Shown one piece after another: positions 1 to 7,942 of a DNA stretch of 39,640 nt; within the stretch, counting starts at the first letter, position 1; the number at the start of each line of letters is the position of its first letter. The DNA lies in assembly GCA_023489275.1 (NCBI GenBank), contig JAMDDD010000029.1:1-39640 (forward strand). The letters run 5' to 3'. Both the position numbers and the translations under genes were made by a program. The notes beneath the pieces were generated by a model. It was not told the origin of the DNA. It saw only the letters and a program-made list of their open reading frames with translations, and did not search any database. Origin of the DNA: Actinomycetota bacterium (GTDB taxonomy: Bacteria; Actinomycetota; Thermoleophilia; BMS3ABIN01).

Positions 1-1749
1 CAGCCGCTCCACCAGCAGCGGCTCGGCGCGCCGGTAGAGGTCGTTTTCCAGGATGACAACGGTTGAGGCCTCACCCGTCTCGATGGCCTTAACGGCGCGG
101 CTCAGGCCACCGCCGCCGATGAGGGCGGCGCCGAGACTGTTTGCTTCCGGGAGCGTCAGGCACAGGCCGGCCGCCTGCCCCCGGCCCGCCAGCGCCCGGA
201 CAACGTTTGCGGCTGCCTGCATCACGGCTTCACTTCCGAGGCCGGCGCCGGAGATGACGAGCGGCCTCCTGGCCCCGGCCAGTGCGGCCGCACTCCGGGC
301 GGCCAGGGAATCAGCGCCGCCCCCGAGGGTTTCCGGCCCGGGAGCGTTGCGGTCAAGCCGGTTGGCCACGGCGAATCCAAGCCGGGCGATTCCGGCGGGG
401 GTGTCCCGGTAGGCGCCGGTGGCAACCGCGTCCAGCCTGGTCGGGGCCGGCGTCGCCAGATAAAGAGGGCCGCGTTGATCCTGAATCGCAACCCTGACGG
501 CGGCGTCCTGCCAAAGCGGAACCCCTTCCAGTCCCTCCAGCGGCTGCCGGCGCACCGATTGCATGAGCGCCAAAGACAGCCTCGGCGCGAAATTGCTCAA
601 ATCTTCTCCAAGGACGAGGACGGCGTCGGCGGCGGCCGCATCGCTGATGGAGCAGGAGCGGGCCGGACTCTCTGAAAGGATCTGCCGGGCCACGCGGCTT
701 AGAGCCAGGTCTACGTCGCTCTGGCCGGCGATGAACCGGTCAGGACCGGCGAGGCGCCGGAGGGCGTAGTTGGCTTCCAGCGGCGCCCGCGGGGAGCCGA
801 TGCCGGCGACTCCCCCGCCGCCGGAAAAGATATTCTCGACCTCGGCCAGCGCCGCCTCGACGGAAACAGGCTCCGGGACCGCAGTACGGCTCCGGCGCCG
901 TAGCGGCTGGCGGAGGCGGTCAGGGCTGTTGACAAACTGGTAGCCGTAGCGGCCGCGGTCGCACAGGAAATATCCGTTCACCTCGCCGTTGTACCGGTTG
1001 CGGATCCGCCTGAGCGTGCCGTATCGCTCGCCGGGGATGATGTTGCAGCCGAGGCCGCAGTGCACGCACACCGAGGGCGCTGTCATCAGATCCCATTTGC
1101 GGGCGTAATGCTGCTTCAGGCTCTTGTCGGTAAAGACGCCGGTGGGACAGATCTCCACCAGGTTGCCGCTGAACTCGCTTTCCAGAATGCCGCTTTCGTG
1201 GCGGCCGAAATAAACCTGGTTCCGCAGGGAGAAGGATTCCAGATCGCGGCCACCGGCATAGTCGCGGTAGAAGCGGACGCACCGGTAGCACTGGATGCAC
1301 CGGTTCATCTCATGGCTGACGAAAGGGCCCAGGTCCTGGTTGCGAAACGTGCGCTTGCCGCTCCGGTAACGGCGCCGGGTATGACCGGTCATCACGGTCA
1401 TGTCCTGCAGGTGGCATTCGCCGCCTTCGTCGCAGACGGGACAGTCATGGGGATGATTCAGCATCAGCAATTCGATGACGGCGGCGCGGAAAGCGCGCGC
1501 CTCCGGATCCTTGATGGAGATGCGGACGCCGTCGGCAGCTGCGGTCATGCACGACATCACTATCTTGCCGCGGGCGTCATGCTCGTCTTTGAACTGCTTG
1601 ACGGCGCACTGGCGACAGGCACCCACCGAATGCATCGCCGGATGCCAGCAAAAATACGGAATGTCAAAGCCGAGAGACAGGCAGGCGGCCAGCAGATTCT
1701 GCCCGTCCTCGACTTCGTAAGCGTTGTCCTCGACGTAGATCAGCGCCAT
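1..1749 (-). CDS. nuoG: NADH-quinone oxidoreductase subunit G, 5' part (runs off the window)
   Basis: The ATG at 1749 follows the nuoF TAA with no gap, and the frame stays open to base 1, giving 583 residues without a C-terminus. The ORF track missed it because no stop is in the window. Iron-sulfur motifs appear in NuoG order: an N-terminal 2Fe-2S ferredoxin-like part with CRQC, then HDCPVCDEGGEC (His plus three Cys, N5 type), CIQCYRC for a 4Fe-4S cluster, and VHCGLGC opening the molybdopterin-oxidoreductase-like domain near residue 220. In complex I this peripheral-arm subunit carries electrons from NuoEF toward NuoB. It is the last visible gene of the gnd-nuo run; the membrane subunits NuoH-N would be expected further left. 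Long NuoG proteins are often about 800-900 residues, so roughly a third is probably missing. Confidence 0.95.
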   Translation of the reverse strand, partial: MALIYVEDNAYEVEDGQNLLAACLSLGFDIPYFCWHPAMHSVGACRQCAVKQFKDEHDARGKIVMSCMTAAADGVRISIKDPEARAFRAAVIELLMLNHPHDCPVCDEGGECHLQDMTVMTGHTRRRYRSGKRTFRNQDLGPFVSHEMNRCIQCYRCVRFYRDYAGGRDLESFSLRNQVYFGRHESGILESEFSGNLVEICPTGVFTDKSLKQHYARKWDLMTAPSVCVHCGLGCNIIPGERYGTLRRIRNRYNGEVNGYFLCDRGRYGYQFVNSPDRLRQPLRRRSRTAVPEPVSVEAALAEVENIFSGGGGVAGIGSPRAPLEANYALRRLAGPDRFIAGQSDVDLALSRVARQILSESPARSCSISDAAAADAVLVLGEDLSNFAPRLSLALMQSVRRQPLEGLEGVPLWQDAAVRVAIQDQRGPLYLATPAPTRLDAVATGAYRDTPAGIARLGFAVANRLDRNAPGPETLGGGADSLAARSAAALAGARRPLVISGAGLGSEAVMQAAANVVRALAGRGQAAGLCLTLPEANSLGAALIGGGGLSRAVKAIETGEASTVVILENDLYRRAEPLLVERL

Positions 1750-3027
1750 TTAACTGCTCCAGGGACAGCGCTGCTCGCGGATGTGGCGCTCGAAATCCTC
1801 CCGGAAGTAACGGAGGGCGCTCCCCAGCGGCTCCGCGGCCCCAGGAGCCAGAGCGCAAAAAGTGTGCCCCGGCGCCAGCATCGCCGCCAGCGAGTCCAGG
1901 GTGTCCAGGTCTTCCATCCGGCCGGCGCCGGCCTCGATGCCGGCCAGCAGCTCCACGGCGTACTGAAGCCCTCCCCAGCAGGGCGTGCACCAGCCGCACG
2001 ACTCTCGCAAGAAAAACTGCTCCAGGTTAAGTGTCATCCCCACCGGACAGGAGCGATCGTCCAGGACGATGATCGTGCCTGTTCCCAGGCGGCTGCCCGC
2101 GGCTTCCACGGAGGCAAAGTCCATCTTTACATCCAGCTGCGCCGGGGTGAGAAACTCCGTCGAGGCGCCACCGGGGATGATCCCCCTCAGCCGGTAGCCT
2201 TCCTGCATGCCGCCGGCATGCTCCTCCACGAGCTCCCGCAGCGGTGTGCCCATCGGCAGTTCCCAGGTCCCGGGCCGGCGGACGCGGCCGCTGGCCCCGT
2301 AGATCTTGGTGCCGCCCTCAGCGGTGAGGCTGAGGCTGCGAAACCAGGCGGCGCCGTTGTTGACGATATGCGGCAGGTTGCAGACGGTCTCCACGTTGTT
2401 GACAACCGTGGGGTTGCCCCACAGGCCGGAAACCTGCGGGTAGGGAGGCTTGGCCCGGGGATTGGCCCGCCGGCCCTCAATGGCGTTCAGCATCCCTGTC
2501 TCCTCCCCGCTCATGTACCGGCCGCCGCTGATGTGAAGATGTATGTCAAGGCTGTAATCGGAGCCGAGGATGCCCTGCCCGAGGCAGCCGCTGTCATACG
2601 CCTCGGCGATCGCCTGCTGAAGCAGCCGGGCCGCCAGATGGTATTCCCGGCGGAGAAAAATGTAGGCAACGTCCGCCTGGATGGCGTAGGACTCCAGCGC
2701 CGTTCCCTCGATCAGCTGGTGCGGATCTCCCTCCATCAGGAGGCGGTCCTTGAAAGCGCCCGGCTCCATCTCATCCGCATTGACGGCCACGTACTTGGGC
2801 CCGGCGGCCTTTTCTCCCATCGGCACAAAACTCCATTTGAGGCCGGCGTCAAAGCCGGCGCCGCCCCGGCCCTTGAGGTTGGCGTCCTTGACGGCCTGCG
2901 TGACTTCCTCCGGCCTCATCTTCAGGACGGCTTCGCGCAGCGCCCGGTAACCGCCGGCCTGCCGGTACGCCTTGATGTCAGGCGGCCGGCGCCCCGGTTG
3001 AATGTTGGCTGTCAGTGGCGTTTCCAT
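1750..3027 (-). CDS. nuoF: NADH-quinone oxidoreductase subunit F (NADH/FMN subunit)
   Basis: At 425 residues this is normal length for NuoF, the subunit that binds NADH, FMN and cluster N3 and starts electron transfer in complex I. The glycine-rich GRGGAGFDAGLKW near residue 53 is the FMN/NADH site. YICGE-like MSGEETGMLNAIEG and the SLBB-like middle follow. ESCGWCTPCWGG near residue 340 supplies Cys ligands of the N3 4Fe-4S cluster, and a later Cys (HTFC) gives the fourth. The start ATG at 3027 has no clear Shine-Dalgarno; an AT-rich stretch of 7-bp repeats lies just upstream. The stop abuts the nuoG start, so the two are translationally coupled. The large plus-strand ORF 1060..3048 is a shadow of nuoF and nuoG. 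Confidence 0.97.
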   Translation of the reverse strand: METPLTANIQPGRRPPDIKAYRQAGGYRALREAVLKMRPEEVTQAVKDANLKGRGGAGFDAGLKWSFVPMGEKAAGPKYVAVNADEMEPGAFKDRLLMEGDPHQLIEGTALESYAIQADVAYIFLRREYHLAARLLQQAIAEAYDSGCLGQGILGSDYSLDIHLHISGGRYMSGEETGMLNAIEGRRANPRAKPPYPQVSGLWGNPTVVNNVETVCNLPHIVNNGAAWFRSLSLTAEGGTKIYGASGRVRRPGTWELPMGTPLRELVEEHAGGMQEGYRLRGIIPGGASTEFLTPAQLDVKMDFASVEAAGSRLGTGTIIVLDDRSCPVGMTLNLEQFFLRESCGWCTPCWGGLQYAVELLAGIEAGAGRMEDLDTLDSLAAMLAPGHTFCALAPGAAEPLGSALRYFREDFERHIREQRCPWSS

Positions 3028-3030
3028 AAC

Positions 3031-3051
3031 TTTAGTTCAAAGTTCTAAGTT
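3031..3051. repeat. Three degenerate 7-bp repeats between nuoE and nuoF
   Basis: The units read TTTAGTT, CAAAGTT and CTAAGTT in the 68-base nuoE-nuoF gap. On the coding strand they appear as AACTTAG, AACTTTG, AACTAAA just upstream of the nuoF ATG. The tract is AT-rich in a GC-rich neighbourhood and sits where a ribosome binding site would be expected. Confidence 0.55.
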
Positions 3052-3095
3052 AAAACTTTCCAGCTTATCAAGCAGAAACCAGAAATATGCAACTT

Positions 3096-3560
3096 TCATC
3101 TGTATTTATCCAGTATCGTGTCAAGTTGATCCGGATCGATGTTTGTGTGCAGGTCCTCGTCGACCAGCATTACCGGCGCCCGGTCGCAGGCGCCCAGGCA
3201 AACAACGGGAAGCAGGGTGAAACGGCCGTCGGCGGTTGTCTCGCCCATGCCGGCGCCGAGCATCCGGATCAGCCGCTCGCGAAGCGGCTCGTAACCCATC
3301 AGCCAGCAGCTGACGCTGTCGCATACCTGGATCACATGGCGCCCGACCTGGCGGCGGAAGATCTGGTTGTAAAAGCTGGCGACGCCGTCCAGCTCCGCGG
3401 GCGACATGTCGAGAAAACCGGCCAGGTCGCGGACCGCTTCGTCAGAAACCCAGCCGCGCCGGTCCTGCACAATCCGCATCGCGTCGATGGCGGCGGCCTG
3501 CCGCGTCTCGTAACGGGCCGCCTCGACTTCGATTTCCTGCATTTCCTCTTTACTTAACAT
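3096..3560 (-). CDS. nuoE: NADH-quinone oxidoreductase subunit E (2Fe-2S, thioredoxin-like)
   Basis: The 154-residue product matches the NuoE family: a helical N-terminal part with DRRGWVSDEAVRDLAGFLDM, then FYNQIFRRQVGRHVIQVCDSV and CLGACDRAP. The Cys pairs in CDSVSC and CLGAC bind the N1a 2Fe-2S cluster beside NuoF. The protein forms the NADH-oxidising module with NuoF and NuoG. Two in-frame starts are close: ATG 3560 has a poor ribosome site, while ATG 3542 follows AGAGGAA closely, so the first six residues are uncertain. It lies 24 bases after nuoCD and 68 bases before nuoF in the same run. Confidence 0.96.
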   Translation of the reverse strand: MLSKEEMQEIEVEAARYETRQAAAIDAMRIVQDRRGWVSDEAVRDLAGFLDMSPAELDGVASFYNQIFRRQVGRHVIQVCDSVSCWLMGYEPLRERLIRMLGAGMGETTADGRFTLLPVVCLGACDRAPVMLVDEDLHTNIDPDQLDTILDKYR

Positions 3561-3584
3561 TATTCTGATATTTGCCTTATTGTT

Positions 3585-5348
3585 TTAGCGGTCCACGTCG
3601 GCAAGCACGTAGTCCATGCTTCCCAGGACCGCCAGCAGATCGGGGATCATCGATCCGCGGCAGATCAGGGGGATCATTTGCAGATGCGGGAATGATGGAG
3701 TGCGGATCCGCAGCCGGTAGGGACCGCTGCCGCCGTCGCTGATCAGGTAGTAGCTGGTGATTCCTTTGGAGGCCTCGACGCCTGTGCTCACCTCCCCCGG
3801 AGGGATCACCGGTCCCCAGCCAATCTCCAGAAAGTGATCGATCAGCGTCTCGATATCGTGCAGCATCATCTCCCGGGGCGGCGGCGCCGCCAGGGGATGG
3901 TCGGCCTTATAGGGACCGGCCGGCATGTTCCTGAGACACTGCTCGATGATTCGCAGGCTCTGATGAATCTCCGCGACCCGCACCAGGGCGCGGTCATAAC
4001 AGTCGCCCCCGGCCGCGGTCGGAATCTCGAATTCAAACTGGTCGTAGCCGCTGTACGGCCTTTTCTTGCGCAGGTCCCATTCCAGGCCGCAGGCGCGCAG
4101 GCCCGGGCCGGTGACGCCCCACTCAATCGCTTCCTCCAGAGTGTAGGCGCCCACTCCCTGGGTGCGGCCCTTGAAGATGCGGTTCTGCATCACGATCCGG
4201 TCGTATTCCTTCATTCGCGGCGGCAGGTAAGCGATGAACTCGCGCACCAGCCCGTCCCACCCCTGGGGCAGGTCCTGGGCCACGCCGCCGATCCGGAACC
4301 AGTTGGGGTGCATCCGGTCGCCACAAATAGCGGCAATTATGTCAAACACCCGCTCGCGGTCGGTGAACATGTAAAAAACGGGCGACAGCGCGCCCACGTC
4401 CTGGGCAAAGGTGCCGTACCAGACCAGGTGGCTGGCGATGCGAAACAGCTCCGACAGCATCACCCGGATCACCTGGGCCCGCTCCGGAACCTCGATGCCG
4501 GCCAGCTGCTCCACCGCCATCACGTAGGGCAGGTTGTTAAGAACGCCGGCCAGATAATCGATGCGGTCAGTGTAAGGGATGTAAGTATGCCAGGTCTGCC
4601 GTTCGCCCATTTTCTCGGCGCCCCGGTGGTGATAGCCAATGTCGGGAATGGCATCAACAATCACCTCTCCGTCAAGCTCCAGCACGATGCGGAGGAGGCC
4701 GTGAGTCCCTGGGTGTTGCGGGCCTATATTGAGAAAGATGAAATCTGTGTCACCATGCGCGCGCTGGATCCCCCAGTCTTCGGGACGGAACTTAAGCGCC
4801 TCTTCCTCAGCCTCCTCCTTTGATTCCGGCAGCCGGAAGGGCCCCATCTCCGTGGCCCGGGCGGGATGCTCCTTCCGGAGCGGATGCCCTTCCCAGTCAG
4901 GCGGCATCAGGAGCCGCCGCAAATGCGGATGCCCATCGAACGTGATCCCGAACATGTCCCAGGCTTCCCGCTCGTACCAGTTGGCCGCCGGCCAGATGTC
5001 AACGATGCTGGTGACCGACGGCATCTCGCCGGTGAGGGCGCTCTTGATGCAGACATCCTCGTTACGCTCAAGGGAAAACAGGTGGTAGACCAGGGTAAAA
5101 TCGCTTTGGGGCAGGCCGGGGCGATGCTGGCGGAGGCGCTCGTCAACCACCGTCAGGTCATAAAGCATCGGAAAAGGACGCCGCGCATCCTCTTTCAGAC
5201 GGCGCAGCAACCGGGGGAGCAGGCCGGCCGGCGCCCAGACGGTGGGCGGCCCGGCCGTGGGCGGCTCCGGGATGATGTCCTCACCGGCGAACATTTGTCC
5301 AATGCCGGTGACGATGTCAGAGTCATTTTTCTGGTCAACGGGGCTCAT
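3585..5348 (-). CDS. nuoCD: NADH-quinone oxidoreductase fused subunit C/D
   Basis: This is one polypeptide of 587 residues. The NuoC (30 kDa) part spans about 1-195 and contains [20 protein letters not shown] followed by the typical [12 protein letters not shown]. The NuoD (49 kDa) part runs from about 205 to the end with [35 protein letters not shown] and the terminal D-VDR. NuoD forms the quinone pocket together with NuoB. The C-D fusion is a real lineage feature seen in enterics and some other bacteria, not an assembly artefact, because the frame is continuous. The track start is TTG 5351; I use ATG 5348, the next codon. It lies 12 bases after nuoB. The plus-strand ORF 3834..4823 is its shadow. 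Confidence 0.96.
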   Translation of the reverse strand: MSPVDQKNDSDIVTGIGQMFAGEDIIPEPPTAGPPTVWAPAGLLPRLLRRLKEDARRPFPMLYDLTVVDERLRQHRPGLPQSDFTLVYHLFSLERNEDVCIKSALTGEMPSVTSIVDIWPAANWYEREAWDMFGITFDGHPHLRRLLMPPDWEGHPLRKEHPARATEMGPFRLPESKEEAEEEALKFRPEDWGIQRAHGDTDFIFLNIGPQHPGTHGLLRIVLELDGEVIVDAIPDIGYHHRGAEKMGERQTWHTYIPYTDRIDYLAGVLNNLPYVMAVEQLAGIEVPERAQVIRVMLSELFRIASHLVWYGTFAQDVGALSPVFYMFTDRERVFDIIAAICGDRMHPNWFRIGGVAQDLPQGWDGLVREFIAYLPPRMKEYDRIVMQNRIFKGRTQGVGAYTLEEAIEWGVTGPGLRACGLEWDLRKKRPYSGYDQFEFEIPTAAGGDCYDRALVRVAEIHQSLRIIEQCLRNMPAGPYKADHPLAAPPPREMMLHDIETLIDHFLEIGWGPVIPPGEVSTGVEASKGITSYYLISDGGSGPYRLRIRTPSFPHLQMIPLICRGSMIPDLLAVLGSMDYVLADVDR

Positions 5349-5360
5349 CAAAGCTTCATG

Positions 5361-6065
5361 CTAAACCTCGGTCGGTGGTCTCAAGATACCGGCCCGCGTC
5401 CGCCGGGCCCGCTTCAGGTCGCGGTGCGATGGCAGCGCCGGCTCGCCCGTAGCCTGCGGCCCGGCGTACCAGCTCAAGGGGCGGCGCTCGCGGCCGATCT
5501 TGTCCCTTAGCATCAGCAGGCCCTCCATGAAAGCGTCCGGGCGGGGAGGGCAGCCGGGCACGTAAACGTCCACCGGCAGGAAGCTGTCGACACCCTGGAC
5601 GACGCTGTAGATGTCGTACATGCCGCCCGAATTGGCGCAGGAGCCCATCGAGATGACCCAGCGCGGCTCCATCATCTGCTCGTAGAGGAGTTTGACGATC
5701 GGGGCGACTTTGATGAAGACCGTGCCGGCAATAACCATCAGGTCGGCCTCCCGCGGCGTCCCCCGGATCACTTCGGCGCCGTAGCGGGCAATATCGTATT
5801 TGCTGGTGATGCTGGTCGCCATCTCCACGAAGCAACAGGAAAGACCGAAGTTAAACGGCCAGATGGAGTTCTTGCGGCCCCAGGCCAGCATGTCCTGCAG
5901 CCGGGACAGCAGCACCACCCGCCCGGCCTCGCTCTCCGGCGGATCCCCGGGAACCGCGAACGGCGCGGCCGCGCCGCCGGCAGAAGTGAATGAAACGCTC
6001 TCCTCGCGGGCAGCCGCTTTCGCGCCGCCGTCATCCGAACCGGCACCACTTTCTTTCCGCCTCAT
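5361..6065 (-). CDS. nuoB: NADH-quinone oxidoreductase subunit B (cluster N2)
   Basis: The core has [39 protein letters not shown] and [16 protein letters not shown], giving the tandem Cys pair and two further Cys that bind the N2 cluster next to the quinone site. The ORF track starts at 6116, but ATG 6065 is better: it follows GAGGAG at good spacing and overlaps the nuoA stop as TGATG, a common coupling pattern. This gives 234 residues. An N-terminal extension of about 60 residues precedes the conserved fold, and the C-terminal tail is also somewhat long. It sits third in the gnd-nuoA-nuoB-nuoCD order. Confidence 0.96.
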   Translation of the reverse strand: MRRKESGAGSDDGGAKAAAREESVSFTSAGGAAAPFAVPGDPPESEAGRVVLLSRLQDMLAWGRKNSIWPFNFGLSCCFVEMATSITSKYDIARYGAEVIRGTPREADLMVIAGTVFIKVAPIVKLLYEQMMEPRWVISMGSCANSGGMYDIYSVVQGVDSFLPVDVYVPGCPPRPDAFMEGLLMLRDKIGRERRPLSWYAGPQATGEPALPSHRDLKRARRTRAGILRPPTEV

Positions 6066-6472
6066 CAAGACTTCTCCTCGCGCGTCCTGGGGGCAGGCCC
6101 CCGCTTTGTCCCCCAATCAAGCGCGCCCTGACGCCAGAGATAGGCCAGCGCCGCGCCCAGAACCGCGATGAAAATGACTATTTCCACGTATCCGGACCAT
6201 CCCGCCTGGCGGATCGCGACCGCCCAGGAAATGACGAACATCGCTTCCAGGTCGAAAATGGCAAAGAAGATGGCATTTTGATAAAACTTGACGTCAAATC
6301 GCACCCGTGCTGTTCCTGTCGATATGATCCCGGATTCATAAGGCTTTCCCGTCTCGGTTTCCCGGTGCCGTTGGCCCAGGAGATATGAGACCGCCAGCAA
6401 CGCCACCGTCAGCAGCACGGTGACGGCAAAAAAGACGCCAAGCGGCCAGAGCTGTACCTGGGCTAGGTCCAT
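6065..6472 (-). CDS. nuoA: NADH-quinone oxidoreductase subunit A (membrane)
   Basis: The 135-residue membrane protein has three hydrophobic helices, roughly residues 10-33, 65-88 and 93-113. The conserved NuoA loop is visible as PYESGI and then [22 protein letters not shown] with its acidic residues. NuoA anchors the membrane arm beside the quinone channel. Its start lies inside the 3' end of gnd (10-base overlap) and its stop overlaps the nuoB start by one base, so gnd, nuoA and nuoB look like one translationally coupled unit. That tie to gnd is unusual, because nuo operons usually begin at nuoA with their own promoter. Confidence 0.96.
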   Translation of the reverse strand: MDLAQVQLWPLGVFFAVTVLLTVALLAVSYLLGQRHRETETGKPYESGIISTGTARVRFDVKFYQNAIFFAIFDLEAMFVISWAVAIRQAGWSGYVEIVIFIAVLGAALAYLWRQGALDWGTKRGPAPRTREEKS

Positions 6473-7869
6473 TCCGTGTGGAAGCTGCCCTCCCTGTCGG
6501 TGCGCTCGTACTGGTGGGCGCCAAAGTAATCCCGCTGCGCCTGGAGCAGGTTGGCCGGCAGCCGTCCGGAGCGGTAACTCTCAAAATAGGCCAGTGACGC
6601 CATCAGCGCCGGGACCGGGATGTCGATGCCGGCCGCCGTCACGGCAACGCTCTTGAGCGACTCCAGCCGGTCCGATACCCTGGCGCCAATTCCGGGGTCC
6701 AGCAGGATGTTGGGGAGATCGGGGCGGCTGCGGTAAGCCTGCCGGATGTCTTCCAGCAGCGCCGCCCGCACGATGCAGCCCCCGCGCCAGATGCGGGCGA
6801 TTGCTTCCAGATCCAGGCCGTAGCCATGAGCGGCGGACGCGGACTTCAGCTGTGCCATCCCCTGGGCGTAAACAACGATCGCCGCCGCGAAAAAGGCTTC
6901 CTTGAGCCAGGCCAGCAGCTCTTTGGGATCGCCGCCAAAGGTGGGACCGTCCCTTCCGAGCAGGGCCGCCGCTTCCCGCCGCTCTTCCGCCAGCGCCGAC
7001 AGGTTCCGCATCGCGACCGCGATATCAATTGTGGGAACGGGCACCCCCAGGTCCATCGCGTCCTGAGAAGTCCACATGCCGGTCCCCAACTGCCGCGCCT
7101 CATCCCGGATCATGTCGACCAAAGGGTTTCCGGTGTCATCGTCGGTCCTGGCCAGGATATCGGTGGTAATCTCCACCAGGTAGGAGGCGGAATCCCCCTC
7201 ATTCCAGTCTCCGAAAACAGCGTGCATCTCGGCGGCGCTCATGCCCAGGCCGCGCCGCATGATGTCATATGCCTCGGCGATCAGCTGCATGACGGCGTAC
7301 TCGATGCCGTTGTGGACCATCTTGACGTAATGGCCGGCGGCGCCGGGCCCCAGATACGCGACGCAGGGATCGCCGTTTACGTGCGCCGCGGCCGCTTCCA
7401 GCACGGGCCGCACCCGTTCGTAAGCTTCCGGTTTGCCTCCCGGCATGATGCTGGGGCCATGGCGGGCGCCGCTCTCGCCGCCCGATATCCCGACTCCCAT
7501 AAACAGGATGCCTCTGTCCGTCAGTTCTTTCTCGCGGCGATCCGTATCCTGATAAAAGGAATTGCCGCAGTCGAGAATCAGGTCACCCGGCTGAAGCAGC
7601 GGCGTCAGCTCGCCGATGACGGCGTCCACCACGCGGCCCGCGGGAACCAGCATCATGACCGCCCGCGGCGAGCGCAGCGCCGCCACCAGTTCTTCCGGTT
7701 TTGCCACCGCCAGCACCGGCCGGTTGCCGGCTTCGGTTTGCAAAGCTTCCACCTGGGAGCTGACGTTGTCCATTCCGGCGACGCTAAACCCGTGATCAGC
7801 CATGTTCAGCACCAGGTTGCGCCCCATCACCCCGAGGCCGATCATGCCGATTTCGTATTTGCCGTTCAT
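6463..7869 (-). CDS. gnd: 6-phosphogluconate dehydrogenase, decarboxylating
   Basis: It catalyses oxidative decarboxylation of 6-phosphogluconate to ribulose 5-phosphate. The Rossmann start GMIGLGVMGRNLVLNMADHG, the substrate motif GVGISGGESGARHGPSIMPGG, KMVHNGIEYAVMQLIAE and the C-terminal ANLLQAQRDYFGAHQYER identify it. I chose ATG 7869 (468 residues, typical length) over the track start 7914 because GGAGG lies just before it. At the end of the second Rossmann strand the protein reads GMDNVSSQ, where enteric NADP enzymes have NRSREK. An Asp here often binds the ribose of NAD, so NAD use is possible, although related enzymes with Asp are still annotated as NADP-dependent. It is 73 bases after pgi and overlaps nuoA. 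Confidence 0.95.
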   Translation of the reverse strand: MNGKYEIGMIGLGVMGRNLVLNMADHGFSVAGMDNVSSQVEALQTEAGNRPVLAVAKPEELVAALRSPRAVMMLVPAGRVVDAVIGELTPLLQPGDLILDCGNSFYQDTDRREKELTDRGILFMGVGISGGESGARHGPSIMPGGKPEAYERVRPVLEAAAAHVNGDPCVAYLGPGAAGHYVKMVHNGIEYAVMQLIAEAYDIMRRGLGMSAAEMHAVFGDWNEGDSASYLVEITTDILARTDDDTGNPLVDMIRDEARQLGTGMWTSQDAMDLGVPVPTIDIAVAMRNLSALAEERREAAALLGRDGPTFGGDPKELLAWLKEAFFAAAIVVYAQGMAQLKSASAAHGYGLDLEAIARIWRGGCIVRAALLEDIRQAYRSRPDLPNILLDPGIGARVSDRLESLKSVAVTAAGIDIPVPALMASLAYFESYRSGRLPANLLQAQRDYFGAHQYERTDREGSFHTEWT

Positions 7870-7942
7870 TTTGCCTCCGGTGTTCGCCGCGTCCATTAAA
7901 ATCGCCCTGTCCATTTAACCCATATGATCGCCCCGCCGGTTT

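Noticed and set aside
1060-3048. 662-codon plus-strand ORF
   Set aside because: It lies opposite nuoG and nuoF, whose iron-sulfur and FMN motifs are clear; a high-GC antisense shadow.
3834-4823. 329-codon plus-strand ORF
   Set aside because: Antisense shadow of nuoCD with no domain signal.
6066-6116. Longer nuoB start at 6116
   Set aside because: It would overlap nuoA by about 50 bases without a ribosome site; ATG 6065 has GAGGAG and TGATG coupling.
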